A DNA stretch of 64,000 nucleotides from Smittia aterrima (lineage: Eukaryota > Arthropoda > Insecta > Diptera > Chironomidae): contig CP093831.1 of NCBI GenBank assembly GCA_033063855.1, positions 27,590,001-27,654,000 of the forward strand. The letters are read 5' to 3'. The notes below the pieces were generated by a model that saw only the letters and a program-made list of their open reading frames with translations, had not been told where the DNA came from and searched no databases. Position 1 is the first letter of the stretch, and the number at the start of each line of letters is the position of its first letter. Below, in pieces: positions 28,923 to 39,699 of this stretch. The position numbers and the translations under genes are program-made.

Positions 28923-31900
28923 ATGGACTCTCAAACTAATGCACTTTATGATAATCCGAGCTTTCCAAAGCCGACATTGAGTGAGATAAGTTTCAATGCA
29001 ACGAATGGACAGACAAAGCCAAAAACTCCAAAAGCTGAAAATGTCTCGGCTTCGTCGTCGCACGCAACGTCGCCGATTGCAAGGAAGTTTCTTGTTCTTC
29101 AAACTGATCCCACTAGAAAAGTTCTCGAAAGTCCTTACGTGTCTCCTTCAGCCAGTTTCATCAAGTCAAAGCAACATCACAGCATGAAGTCTCTCCGACT
29201 CGGCGATGGACATCACACAACATTCTCTAGTCCAAACATGTTGCTCCATCCTCAATACGCTCATCTAGTTCGATCTGGTTCTTATGTCTTCAGTGATAGT
29301 GGATCAACTCGATTATATTCTGACGCAACATCGATTCGCTCTCTAGCGTCGATCGGAATGGGATCGACAGATGGCAGACGAATGGTCATTAGAAAGGTGC
29401 CCAACTCGCCATCGGAATTACTGAGCTACATTAGTCCACCAACGTGAGTTTCTTTAACCTTCATTCTCTCATTTCATTAGCGAACAAATTGTTTACCAAA
29501 GCTAAACTAACTATTAGAATAGGAAATCATAAATTTGTATGGAAGTCGGAAGCAAAGTCAGAAATTACAATTCAATGAAAAAAGTCGCGGTCAGCTGATG
29601 ATGTCAAGCACAATTGAAAATTATGCTTTCCGCCAAAAAGCATTTCTCTGTGAACTCGAAATGAGTTTGTGGCTCGTCTGGCACGAGACTCCGATGCTTC
29701 TAATTGAACAATCAATATTACGAGCTTGATGAAACTGGATCACGAAGATCCACAATTAAGATTTGCGCAACGCGATTATCATTCAACTGATTAGATAATT
29801 TAATTTCGAGACTTGATTGGTTGAGATTTGTAGACTCAGATGTGTCTCTATTTGCCTTCTCTCGAAACTCATCATTTTGAAGCGTTTGCAATTTCAGATC
29901 ATGTGGAAGTTTGTCATGTCACTCGTTACGCTGAGTTGAGTTGAGAAATGCTTTTATGAATACTTAATGAGCTTCCTCAATTGAGAGAACGAAAGTCAAC
30001 TCTGTGAGCCTGAAATTTTGTTTTCGTTCTTCGCGAAATGATGTCAATCGAGATTCTCGATGATGAAGTCTTGTATTTTTATTATTATAATATATTATAT
30101 ATATAGTATAATATATAATATAATAAAACTTAAGAAAGAAAAGCTTCCCAAGCTTTCTAACTCGATCTACTCCAATTTTATTTCAAGTCTGCGTGTCTAT
30201 GAAAAAACGTTTTGTTATCAGTTCAGTCCATTTCTCTTTGCTCTTCAAACAAAGCATTTTATGATTCTTTTATTGTTATATTAGGGGAGCAATCAAACGT
30301 GTAATCAAAGCCGCGAATCGAGAGCAGTAAATGAGTTCTAATGCAACTTTAAAGGTGCATTCAAGGTTGCTTTGCCATTGTCTAGAAAAGTCTGATAAAT
30401 AAAAGAGAAACTTGCGACAGTTCAGTTGATGTAAATGATTTATAGTTCACCGAAAAATTTACACTTCTTGTACAAACACAACGAGCACAACGAGCTGCGG
30501 CTTATTGCAAACACGATAGTGTTAAAGTATTATCATCTTTCCATTATCATTTCATTTTCCATTTGCGATCATCTCTTACTTTGATTCTTCGTGACTTCAG
30601 TAGCATTCGAAAAATGATTGCGATCAGACATTTCAAAGACTTGTGAGAAGAAGTTTAAAAGTGAATTTGGGAGAGAATGTCACCGAAACCAAATGACTCG
30701 CCTTACAAAGCGACGACTTACAACACACAAGAGTCAGAGGACAAAGGATATGACGAAACTGTTTATTTCTTTCGTCATTTGAATCAGAAAAAGTAAAATT
30801 TTGAAGTTAAAGTTCAAAGTGATAAGAATTTTCTAAAAATATCTTCTCAACCTCATCTCATTGAGCTCGAAATATTTCATTTCGTGACGATTATAGATCA
30901 TTTGATCGAAGTTTTATTTTAAGAAGTTGTTAGCAACATTTTATTTGATTTATTTGCTTTTATCATTCTCACGTTATTATGTCGACAATATTTATTATAA
31001 AGTAATCATATTTAAAATATGTCGTCGGAGTCAACATGTTGATAAATAAATTTCTTTTGTTCGCTCGTGTAGCACATGACGACTTTTTATCTCATTTTTT
31101 ATTTTTCTAGGCCACAAGGAGAACTTTACGAGAACGAAAGCTTCGACCTTTCCGATGGCGAAGACGACAATAATCTCAAGCCACGCCGTCAACACTGGAC
31201 GAGTAAGATGCAGTTTGTGTTGGCCTGCATTGGCTACTCAGTTGGATTGTCGAATGTTTGGAGATTCCCTTACATCATGTACAAAAGTGGCGGAGGTAAG
31301 ACCCGTTGCTAATCAAACATTTCCTTGCCCAACAAATTCTTGATTGAGCTTAATTGACATCTTACTTAACTCACAGGCGTTTTCCTACTTCCATACTTCA
31401 TAACGCTCTTCATCTGCGGAATCCCTTTGCTGTTCATGGAGCTCGCGATTGGACAATTCACAGGACGTGGAGTTATCGGCGCGACTGGACAGTGCTGTCC
31501 TTTGTTTAAAGGTTTGTTAACGTGAGATTCATTTTAATTTGTGTGCTCAGCTTACGCTCAAACGAGATAGTCAACTAACTCATTAGAATGCGGAAACGTG
31601 CGCGAATTAAATCTTTACGCGCCCACTTCGCAAGCAGATTCCGAATTCTTCTGGTGAATCTAATTAACAATAAATCCATTAATCTCTCGCGTGATTTATT
31701 TGATTATTCAAAAGTGTTTTGCACTCAATTATTAAAAAGCTGTCGATTTACATATTCGAGAGTTGATTGAATGCCCACGAGAAAACTTGTCAAACGAAAA
31801 TATTTTTGTAGGCATCGGATTGGCTAGCACGATCGTCTCGTTCTTGATGTCGTCTTACTACAGCGTCATCATTGCTTACTCGATTTACTTCTTCTTCACT

Positions 31901-33579
31901 TCCTTTCGAACTGATTTGCCATGGCTGGGATGTAATAATCCTCGATGGACGACTCCGGATTGTTGGAATCTTGAGAAACTTCAGAAGAATCTTACTCGAC
32001 CTGACAATCCTCAAACACCAGCCGAAGAATTTTTTCAGTGAGTTTTCCTCTTCATCTTTTAATTGAAAATTAAATTAAACTTTTTCTCTTCTCTCAGCAA
32101 TAAAGTTCTTCAAATGTCAACTGGAATCCAAGACCCTGGCAACATTCGATGGGATCTCGTTGCTTGTCTCGTTTGCGCTTGGATTCTCGTTTACTTCGCC
32201 ATCTGGAAATCGATCAAGTCATCAACAAAGATTCGTTACTTCACCGCGAGCTTTCCATTTGTCTTGATCGTCGTGTTCTTAGGACGAGCTTTGACACTCG
32301 AGGGAGCTGAGAAAGGTCTTCAATATTTCTTCCGACCAAACTGGGAGGCACTGAAGAGTTCAAATGTTTGGATTAACGCTGCGGGACAAAGTTTCAATTC
32401 ACTCGGCATAGCTTTCGGTTCAATGGTCTCGTTCGCCAGTTACAACAAGTACAACAATAACATTCTCCACGACACAATCGCGGTCTCTTCTGTTAATTTC
32501 TTGACGTCGATGCTTGTCGGAATCTTTTCCTTTGCGACGATCGGGAACATCGCTTACGAGCAAGGTCTTCCGATTGGAGAAGTCATTGAAGACGGACCAG
32601 GATTGATCTTCATTGTTTACACTCAAGCACTTGCGAGAATGCCAGGACCTCAACTCTGGTCAGTGTTGTTCTTCTTCATGTTGCTCTGCCTTGGTCTCAA
32701 CTCACAATTCGCAATCGTCGAAGTCGTCGTCACTTCGATTCAAGACGGATTCCCGAATTGGATTCGACACAGACTCGTTTATCATGAACTCTTGGTTCTT
32801 CTCATCTGCGCAGCTGCTTTCTTCTTTGGTCTTCCGAATATCATTCAAGGCGGAATCTACTTCTTCCAACTGATCGATCATTACGTCGCTTCGATCACAG
32901 TTCTCTTCATTGGATTCCTTCAAATCGTTGCCATCTCTTGGTTCTATGGAGTGAAGCGTCTTACGAAGAACATTAAGGAGATGACGAGCAAGAATCCTTC
33001 GCTTTATTTTACTTTCTGCTGGTTCGTTGCATCTCCACTTCTGTTGATGGTAAAAATATTTCTCTTTCATCAAATAATTAATTCTCGAGATTCCTCTTTC
33101 AGTCAATTATGATTCTCGCTCTCATCAATTACGAGCCTCTGACATATCACAACGGAAAATATCTTTATCCAGTTTGGGCTCACGTAGTTGGATGGGGAAT
33201 AACAATTGGGACACTTCTCTGCGTGCCTGGTTATGGAATTTTCAATATTGTTCGAGCAGAAGGTGCATCGTTGGGAGAAGTAAGAAAAAAATATTTTTAT
33301 TCTTTAAAAATATTTTTTTTAAAACATTTTTTTTTGTAGAAATTGAAGAACGTTATCAAGCCGCACATTTACGAATGCAAGATCTGTCAGGAACATCATT
33401 GTGAACACGATTTCCCTGAAGACAACGTAGAAGATCAACTTTCTCCTCTGTTCGAACCTCTTCCGATTATCCTTGAACCTCCACCGCAAAGGAGAAGTCC
33501 GAAGCTCGCGAAGGTTCCAGAGAAACCAGCGAATGGAGACGTCGCAACGAGCAGCAAGGAAAATAAAACGAAGAAATGA
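28923..33579 (+). CDS. ine: SLC6-family transporter, inebriated orthologue (long isoform 811 aa)
   Basis: Na+/Cl--dependent neurotransmitter/osmolyte symporter of the plasma membrane. Exons: 28923-29443, 31111-31295, 31377-31511, 31812-32037, 32098-33049, 33103-33279 and 33340-33579. All junctions are GT-AG and phases agree, giving 2436 nt. A long, Ser/Thr-rich cytoplasmic N-terminus (about 200 residues) precedes the 12-helix core. TM1 has YSVGLSNVWRFPYIMYKSGG, the SLC6 ion/substrate site. Also present are LFMELAIGQFTGRG, GQSFNSLGIAFGSMVSFASY (TM6 region) and LGLNSQFAIVEVVVTSIQDG. The cytoplasmic tail contains YECKICQEHHCEHDFPE, a cysteine/histidine string typical of inebriated. In Drosophila, ine affects neuronal excitability and osmotic balance; its substrate is not settled. 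An alternative first exon is listed separately. Convergent with the F-box array downstream. Confidence 0.93.
30077..30127. repeat. AT dinucleotide-rich microsatellite
   Basis: An imperfect (AT/TA)n run of about 50 bases in the first intron of the long inebriated transcript. No function is suggested. Confidence 0.7.
30393..30430 (+). promoter_or_regulatory. Candidate internal promoter of inebriated short isoform
   Basis: A TATA-like GATAAATAAAA begins at 30393, and an arthropod initiator-like TTCAGTT lies at 30421, about 29 bases further on. The spacing is that expected of a TATA/Inr core promoter. The alternative first coding exon starts 250 bp downstream. Support is from motif and spacing only. 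Confidence 0.4.
30677..30792 (+). CDS. ine: Alternative first coding exon of inebriated (short isoform, 676 aa in total)
   Basis: An ATG at 30677 opens a 38-codon frame (MSPKPNDSPYKATTYNTQES start) that runs to a GTAAAATT donor after 30792, leaving two bases. The exon at 31111 requires exactly two bases, so joining gives AAG CCA and continues in frame into the transporter. Drosophila inebriated is known to make a long and a short N-terminal form, and this exon is in the right place for the short one. The phase match and the nearby promoter-like motif support it; expression is not shown. Confidence 0.6.
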
Positions 33580-33641
33580 AAATGTTTTATGTGAAATAAA
33601 GTTTATTAGAGGTTGTGAAGAAAACGAACTTTCTTTTACAA

Positions 33642-35033
33642 TCAAACGGTCTTGGTGATCATAATTTTCTCCAGATCCTTTTTGTCGACACCACTCAACC
33701 AGACAACTTTCAGTTCTTCAAATTTTCTTTCCATTTCGATAAAAAGTTCCAACATTTGTTTATCAATATAAGAAATGCTTAGACTTTTAATGTTTGGCAT
33801 TGACAAAAGAAGAAACTTTAGGCTACTCGCGTGAAACAAATAATTCAACTTTAGATGAGTAATCGATGAAGATATTTCATTTGAAATTTCATTTTCGAAA
33901 GAAACTTCACAATTTTTTATGTCGAGACTTTTGAGTTTTGGCATTTTCAAAATCACTTTGAATAGTTCTTTGTCGTGGCATGGTTTCATCGTCAACTTTT
34001 CGAGTTGATCGCTTTGTGATTGAAGGAAATTCAGAAAATTGATGTTTCGACCAAAATCTCTTCCAAATGTTATTGACAAACTTTTGAGCTTAAACTGGAA
34101 TCGTTTATAAGAATCGTCTCCAAACATCTGACCTTCGTATATAACAAGATTCAAGTTTGTTAGTTTGGTGAAGTTTTCGAGCATTTTTGTTAAAGTTCCA
34201 TAGTCAGCTCTATGATAATAATTACCGCTATACTCAAATGTTTCGACAGCAAACAAATTTAAGACAAATCTGGCGAGAAAGTCGCTCATGGAAAGAGATC
34301 CATAAAAATCCATTTTCAGATGTTTTAACTTCGGGAATTTTAAAACTTTTAACTTTGTAGTTGAATCATCAGCAAATGTACCCGAGTTGAAATGCCTGCT
34401 AGTTCTATATCCAGTACTAATAGCAAAGCTTTCAACTGATGATTCGACTGATGAGAGAAATTTCCATAAATCCCGTTTTGTTCTAAAACATTCCTCGTTG
34501 ATTGAAACGCTTTTCCAGTCGTGAGCTTTGCTAATAAAGCTGAAGTCTCTGATTAGAAACTTTGTCGCTCTTCGATAATAGCGTTTAACAAATTCAAACT
34601 TGGTCAAGTCATTTCTCATCGAATATTCCTCCCACTCAAATTCCGAGCCGAAAATCTTCAGAATCCTTCTTTCTATTTCTTTTTCTGGATATTTGCCTCG
34701 TTCAGCGACTTCAATGTTTTGGTATTTTCTCGAGCTATTCTTCAACAAATCGTAATTTTTCTGTTTAAATCCACGATATTCACACAAAACAACTTTTATG
34801 TTTTTCATCAGATCACTTGATGAAGCGATGCTGCTATACCAAAGTGGGCTGACTTCTGAAATCTGCATCAAGTCCTTGCCTTTCAAATGATTGAGAATCA
34901 TCTCAGGAATGCCAAGAAAACGAGAGAAGTAAACCAAAGGATCCAAGTTATTTGCAGTCATCTCAGACAATTTGATGATTTTCTTTTTAGGTTCTTCGTT
35001 TGAAACTTCTGCGTTTGTTGCTGTGCTGTCCAT
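33642..35033 (-). CDS. F-box/LRR-like protein, copy A (463 aa)
   Basis: First of five tandem minus-strand paralogues. An N-terminal F-box lies at about residues 25-70 (FLGIPEMILNHLKGKDLMQI, then VSPLWYSSIA). A variable charged region follows, then degenerate leucine-rich repeats to the end (LKSLSITFG, LEKLTMKP, MPKLKSLDIKNC, ITHLKLNY, MPNIKSLSISYIDK). The ATG at 35033 (MDSTATNAEV) follows a predicted splice acceptor (TTGATTTTAG, ending about 35055). A 5' UTR exon ends with a GTAAGA donor at about 35124, and the same pair is present in every copy. F-box proteins normally bind Skp1 in SCF ubiquitin ligases with the repeats choosing the substrate; both roles are inferred. It is tail-to-tail with inebriated, with about 60 bp between stop codons. 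Confidence 0.82.
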   Translation of the reverse strand: MDSTATNAEVSNEEPKKKIIKLSEMTANNLDPLVYFSRFLGIPEMILNHLKGKDLMQISEVSPLWYSSIASSSDLMKNIKVVLCEYRGFKQKNYDLLKNSSRKYQNIEVAERGKYPEKEIERRILKIFGSEFEWEEYSMRNDLTKFEFVKRYYRRATKFLIRDFSFISKAHDWKSVSINEECFRTKRDLWKFLSSVESSVESFAISTGYRTSRHFNSGTFADDSTTKLKVLKFPKLKHLKMDFYGSLSMSDFLARFVLNLFAVETFEYSGNYYHRADYGTLTKMLENFTKLTNLNLVIYEGQMFGDDSYKRFQFKLKSLSITFGRDFGRNINFLNFLQSQSDQLEKLTMKPCHDKELFKVILKMPKLKSLDIKNCEVSFENEISNEISSSITHLKLNYLFHASSLKFLLLSMPNIKSLSISYIDKQMLELFIEMERKFEELKVVWLSGVDKKDLEKIMITKTV

Positions 35034-35204
35034 TCTGTGCTTTCCAGAGTTTTTATCTAAAATCAAAATAAAATTGAAAATAACAAAAACTTTTTTAAAA
35101 TCTTCAAGAGAGCGAGTGTCTTACCTTATCGAATGTAGAAAACGAAATGAGTCGAAATGACAGAATGTTTCTTTTAGTTTTTACCTGAATCCTAATACAT
35201 TCTA

Positions 35205-35696
35205 ACCTCCCTAAAGTGTCCACCTAAAAGCCAGGCCTTGAAGTGGACACACCTGGAGGTGGGCACTTTTGAGAGTTTTTGATGATGGAGTCTTTAACGC
35301 AGGAGATTTGAATCAAAATTGAAAACAGTCGTTCGGGATTAATGTTCATATTTTTTGAAAATCCCATCTTTGTTTCTCAAATTTTTTCCCAATAACACCT
35401 TTGTCGACATCAAATATTTTCCCGAGTTTTCTGATACTTTCTTCTCACCCCAACCCATCAATAACTTTTTTCTTTTGACTTAACGTTAAAATCTAATGAA
35501 TTTTCTGCTCATTTCTCGACATTTGAACGATTTTTTTACAAGTTAAATGTTAACATAGCTAACGTTTGAAGAGAAAAAAATGATTTAATCAAAATTCGTC
35601 CGTCTGGCTACTTATGAGAGGATTATGAACTTGCCGGTCGAACCGGTGGCTACACCTGGAGGTAGACACTTGTGGGAAGTGGACACTCAGGGAGGT
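35205..35696 (-). mobile_element. Internally deleted pogo/Tigger-like DNA transposon
   Basis: Inverted ends ACCTCCCTAAAGTGTCCACC and ACCTCCCTGAGTGTCCACTT (read from the right) are flanked by TA on both sides, the Tc1/mariner-pogo target site. On the minus strand at about 35525-35380, translation gives words such as KKKVIDG, SIRKLGKIFDVDKGVI and KFEKQ. These resemble the CENP-B-type N-terminal helix-turn-helix of pogo transposases, interrupted by stops. The rest of the transposase is missing, so the element is non-autonomous. It inserted in the upstream flank of F-box copy A. Confidence 0.75.
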
Positions 35697-35721
35697 TAGT
35701 GTGTAAACGAATAAATCCTGT

Positions 35722-35905
35722 CTTCCGATTATCTTTGAACCTCCACCGCAAAGGCGAAGTCCGAAGCTCGCGAAGGTTCCAGAGAAACCAGCGAATGGAG
35801 ACATCGCGACGAGCAGCGAGGAAAATAAAACGAAGAAATGAAAATGTTTTATGTGAAATAAAGTTTATTAGAGGTTGTAAAGAAAACCAACTTTCTTTTA
35901 CTCAG
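35722..35905 (+). pseudogene. Stray copy of inebriated 3' end
   Basis: Matches the last part of the inebriated terminal exon and its 3' UTR (33457-33640), including EPPPQRR...SPKLAKVPEKPA coding and GTGAAATAAAGTTTATTAGAGG, but without the rest of the gene. It lies tail-to-tail with F-box copy B exactly as the real ine end lies with copy A. It was therefore carried by the F-box duplication. Confidence 0.85.
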
Positions 35906-35977
35906 ATTTTTTACAATCAAACGCTTTTGCGAATCTTAATTTTCTCCAGATCCTTTTTGTCGACACCACGCAACCTG

Positions 35978-37171
35978 TCACCTTTCTTTAAATTTTTTGT
36001 CCATTTCGATTAAAAGTTCAAAGATTTCTTTATCAATAAAAGGAATGCTAAGACTTTTAATGTTTGGCATTGATAACAGAAAAAACTTTAGGCTACTCGC
36101 GTTAATCATATTCGCGAAAAGCGAATATTCCAACTTCAGATGAGTAATCGATGAAGATATTTCATTTGGAATTTGATTTTTGAAAAAATCTATACAATTC
36201 ACGAGGTCAACACTTTTGAGCTTCGGCATTTTCAAAATTATGCTGATGAGTTTTCTGTTATTGCAGTGTTCGATCGTTAACTTTTCGAGTTGATCGCTTT
36301 GTGATTGAAGGAAATTCAGAAAATTGTTGCTGCGAACAGTGTTTGTTCTAAATCGAATTGTCAAACTTTTGAGCTTGAACTGAAATCGTTTCCAAGAAGC
36401 ATCTTCAAACAACTCCTCTCCGAATAATTGAAGTGTCAAGCTTGTTAGTTTGGTGAAGTTTTCGAGCATTTTTGTTAAAGCGCTGTAGTCAGCTCTATGA
36501 TAATAATTACCGCTATACTCAAATGTTTCGATATCAAACAAATTAAGGAAAAATCTTGAGTAAAATTCGCTCATGAAAGGAAATTTATAAAAATCCATTT
36601 TCAAATGTTTTAACTTCGTGAAGTTTAAAACTTTCAACTTTGTAGTTGAATCATCAGCAAATGATTCTGAGTCACTTTGCCATCTATTGCGGATAGAAAA
36701 GCTTTCAACTGATTCTTCGATTGATGAGAGAAATTTCCATAAATCGAGTTTTGTACAAAAACATTCCTGGTCGATTGAAACGCTTTTCCAGGCGTGAGCT
36801 TTGGTAATAATGCCGAAGTCTCTAATTCGAAACCTTGCTCCTCGTTCAGCGACTTCAATGTTTTGATATTTTCTCGAGCTGTTTCTCAACAAAACTTTCT
36901 GTTGAATTCCACGATATTCACTCACAACAACTTTTATCTTTTTCATTAAATCTTTCGATGAAGCGATGGAGTTATACCAACTTGGGCTGACTTCTGAAAC
37001 CTGTATCAAGTCTTTGCCTCTGAGATGTTGTAGAATCATTTCGGGAATGTCAAGGAAACGAGAGAAGTAAACCAAAGGATCCAAGTTATTTGCAGTCATC
37101 TCAGACAATTTGATGATTTTCTTTTTAGGTTCGTCATTTGAAACTTCTGCGTTTGTTGCTGTGCTGTCCAT
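35978..37171 (-). CDS. F-box/LRR-like protein, copy B, C-terminally truncated (397 aa)
   Basis: Start MDSTATNAEV at 37171, F-box at about residues 25-70 (FLDIPEMILQHLRGKDLIQV), then LRR-like repeats. Two differences stand out. A segment of some 45 residues present in copies A and C after RKYQNIEV is absent here. Near the end a small indel after EMDKKFKER produces a stop, while the sibling ending (LRGVDKKDLEKI) survives downstream in another frame. About 30 residues are lost. Most of the repeat domain remains, so it could still work, but it may be an early pseudogene. Confidence 0.7.
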   Translation of the reverse strand: MDSTATNAEVSNDEPKKKIIKLSEMTANNLDPLVYFSRFLDIPEMILQHLRGKDLIQVSEVSPSWYNSIASSKDLMKKIKVVVSEYRGIQQKVLLRNSSRKYQNIEVAERGARFRIRDFGIITKAHAWKSVSIDQECFCTKLDLWKFLSSIEESVESFSIRNRWQSDSESFADDSTTKLKVLNFTKLKHLKMDFYKFPFMSEFYSRFFLNLFDIETFEYSGNYYHRADYSALTKMLENFTKLTSLTLQLFGEELFEDASWKRFQFKLKSLTIRFRTNTVRSNNFLNFLQSQSDQLEKLTIEHCNNRKLISIILKMPKLKSVDLVNCIDFFKNQIPNEISSSITHLKLEYSLFANMINASSLKFFLLSMPNIKSLSIPFIDKEIFELLIEMDKKFKER

Positions 37172-37463
37172 TCTGTGCTTTCTAGAGTTTTAATCTAAAA
37201 TCAAAATAAAATTGAAAATGATTAAAAATATTTTTAGAATCGTCTAGAGAGCGAGCGTCTTACCTTATCGAATGTAGAGAAGAAATGAGTCGAATGACCA
37301 GAATGTTTCGTTTAGTTTTTACCTGAAGTCTAATAAACGAAGAATCCAGTTTCATTTTCTTTCATGTTGGTCATAATTTTCGAAGAATTATAAGTTTATT
37401 AGGATCCAGGTAAAATAAAAGAAACATAGTTTATTAGAGGTTGTGAAGAAAACGAATTTTCTT

Positions 37464-39507
37464 TTACTCTGATTTGTTACAACCAAACGCTTTTGCGAAT
37501 CCAGGTTTCTTCAAATAAATTTCACTGAATTTTTCGTAGAACGAAGCATCGTCTCGCTTATTAAACTTCTGATACTTTCTGTAATTTTTCCTTGCTGCCG
37601 CCATCCAGAATAATTGTTGATCTGTCAAGCGGTTCGCTGCTAAATTCATTTCAACTCCTCCTGATGCCAACCAATCCTCGTAATACTCGAAAGTGACGTC
37701 AAGAGTTTCTTTGAAGATCTCGAACTTTTTTATCTCGAATTTCTAAAGAAACTAAATTTAGTTTAAAATTTCGTGATTTCAAATCACTTAACTTACCTTC
37801 TCGAGGTACTTTGTTAGGTCCGAGTTCAAAGACTGGATAATGAAGTGTCCAACTGTCGCAGTGTTGAAGAAACGTGGTCGGTCGCGATCATAGAAAGGAT
37901 AAATCAAATAATCTCTCCCGACATCTGAAACACAATTATTTGAAATCTAAAACAAATTTGCTTTAAGAACAAAGTTAGTTACACATAATATCGATCTCTG
38001 GCTGATATTTAAATTGCTGCCTCTGATAAACTGCGCCGAGCTCATAGATTTTTCGAACATGATTTGTCGTTTGTTCTCGATTGAATTTCCCTGCCAATTT
38101 GAAGATGTCGTCTGTTGCTTTCGCGTGATTAACATCAACTCCAAACTCTATTTCGTTATAAAGCTCCTCAAGCTTTTCATTGTCGAAGTTGGCAAAACCA
38201 AACTCGAGTTTGACTGATCTCAATTTCTTTTCGATTTCCTCGAGAACTTCATCTCCCCATCGATTTTCAGCTTTAACTTTTTTAATCGCAAACTCGAAAG
38301 TTTCATTTGCGAATTTTCTAAACGATTCCTCGTTTTTCTCGTCGTGATATTTCTGCGCGTACATTTGATCGAGAGCTGGTGGCATGTACGACTTGAAGAA
38401 CAGCATGCACTGCTTCCATCTCTCGTTTGGTCTATTTGCTCCGCGTTGTCTTGTATTCTCGTGGTCGCTTGGGTAGACAATGAACTTTCTTGTTTGATCG
38501 TAGAGAAAGTCGTAAACGATGTAATCCGCAATGATTCTAAAATAAATATTATCAAGCAATGGAGATAAAGATTTCAAGAGACACTCACTCATTGTCAGCT
38601 GTCGACAGAAACTCCGCAAGCTTTTGAATTGTTTTAGGTTTGTAAACCAAAATCGTTTCATTTGAATTCACTTTTTTGATGAGAAGATTGTTGATAACAT
38701 TGAGCCAATTGATATTTAAACTTGATGAAGTTAGATTGTTGAGCTCCTCAATTGTCATTTCCGTTCGCTCTTCTTCGGAGATGCTCGACGTAACTTCTTT
38801 CTAAATTTTTTTTTGAACTCTTCTGAGTACGAGAGATTGAGATAAATCTGGTTCATATCGAAGAGCATTGTCTCGTAAGCAATCAGTTGCTTTTCAATGT
38901 TATCCGGCTCGTAAGTTCTCAGTCGCATATTTTGAAAGTCACCATAACGCAAGAAATCAGCGACGAGCAAAGATGCTTGGAAAGGTTGACGCTCAAAGAA
39001 TTTCGTGAAATTGAAATCTTTTGTGTTGCTTTCTGGGTAGAAACTTAAATTATAAGTTCGAGCAAATTCACGCATTTCTCGAACGCCATTCGTGTTGATG
39101 TATTTTGAGCTGACGCATTTTTTGAAAACCTTTTTAATTCCTGTTGTGATTCGTGAATCTTTGTCGGTGATTGGAGCCGCAATAACTTTCCTAAGTCTCT
39201 CGCGATAAATCTTCTCGTGATCTTTTATAAAGCCAACGAACTCATCTCGATCGCTAATGCTCTCATATTTGATGAACGTTCCGAGAGCAAACTCTTTGAA
39301 GTCATCGCAAGGTTGAACGGATTTGTTTTGCGTCGCTGCGTAAAACAAATAAACTGAATCTTTTAAACAAGATTCTGATTGACACAAAGGACGATTCGTC
39401 GCTTCATCTTCAGACAAAGTTTCACCGAGAAATTGCAAATCGATTTGATGTTGAGCTTTGACCAAAGAAATCAGTCGAGCGAGAAGAAAAATTAGAAAAA
39501 ACTTCAT
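37464..39507 (-). pseudogene. Neprilysin-like (M13) protein without zinc site, frame break
   Basis: Peptidase family M13 relative with a signal peptide (MKFFLIFLLARLISLVKA; ATG at 39507). Exons: 39507-38589, 38536-37983, 37924-37797 and 37742-37464. The N-terminal M13 region is recognisable (SVQPCDDFKEFALGTF; MTIEELN...INWLNVIN; GANRPNERWKQCM). The catalytic HExxH is replaced: the aligned string is TVGHFIIQSL. The downstream ENIAD-type glutamate motif is absent. The ending KPGFAKAFGC resembles the M13 C-terminus but lacks the final Cys-x-x-Trp part. Exon lengths total 1880 nt, one short of a whole frame; the break is at about 38799, next to a run of nine A/T. It is either a pseudogene or an inactive secreted protein with a sequencing error. 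Insects have many inactive neprilysin-like proteins. Confidence 0.75.
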
Positions 39508-39699
39508 CACTAGCTAAAAAGAAACAAGTTTGCCAATTGAGAATTCGCTGAAGACTGAAACATTTTATTATCAAACAAGTCTTGACACCTCGGACAAAAT
39601 CCGGTTTTTTTAAACAAATTTGACGAAGATAAATTTTAAAAATGTTTTGTAAAAATTAATTTTTTTATTGAATTCAACTTAAGTTTTCAGAATCAAAAT

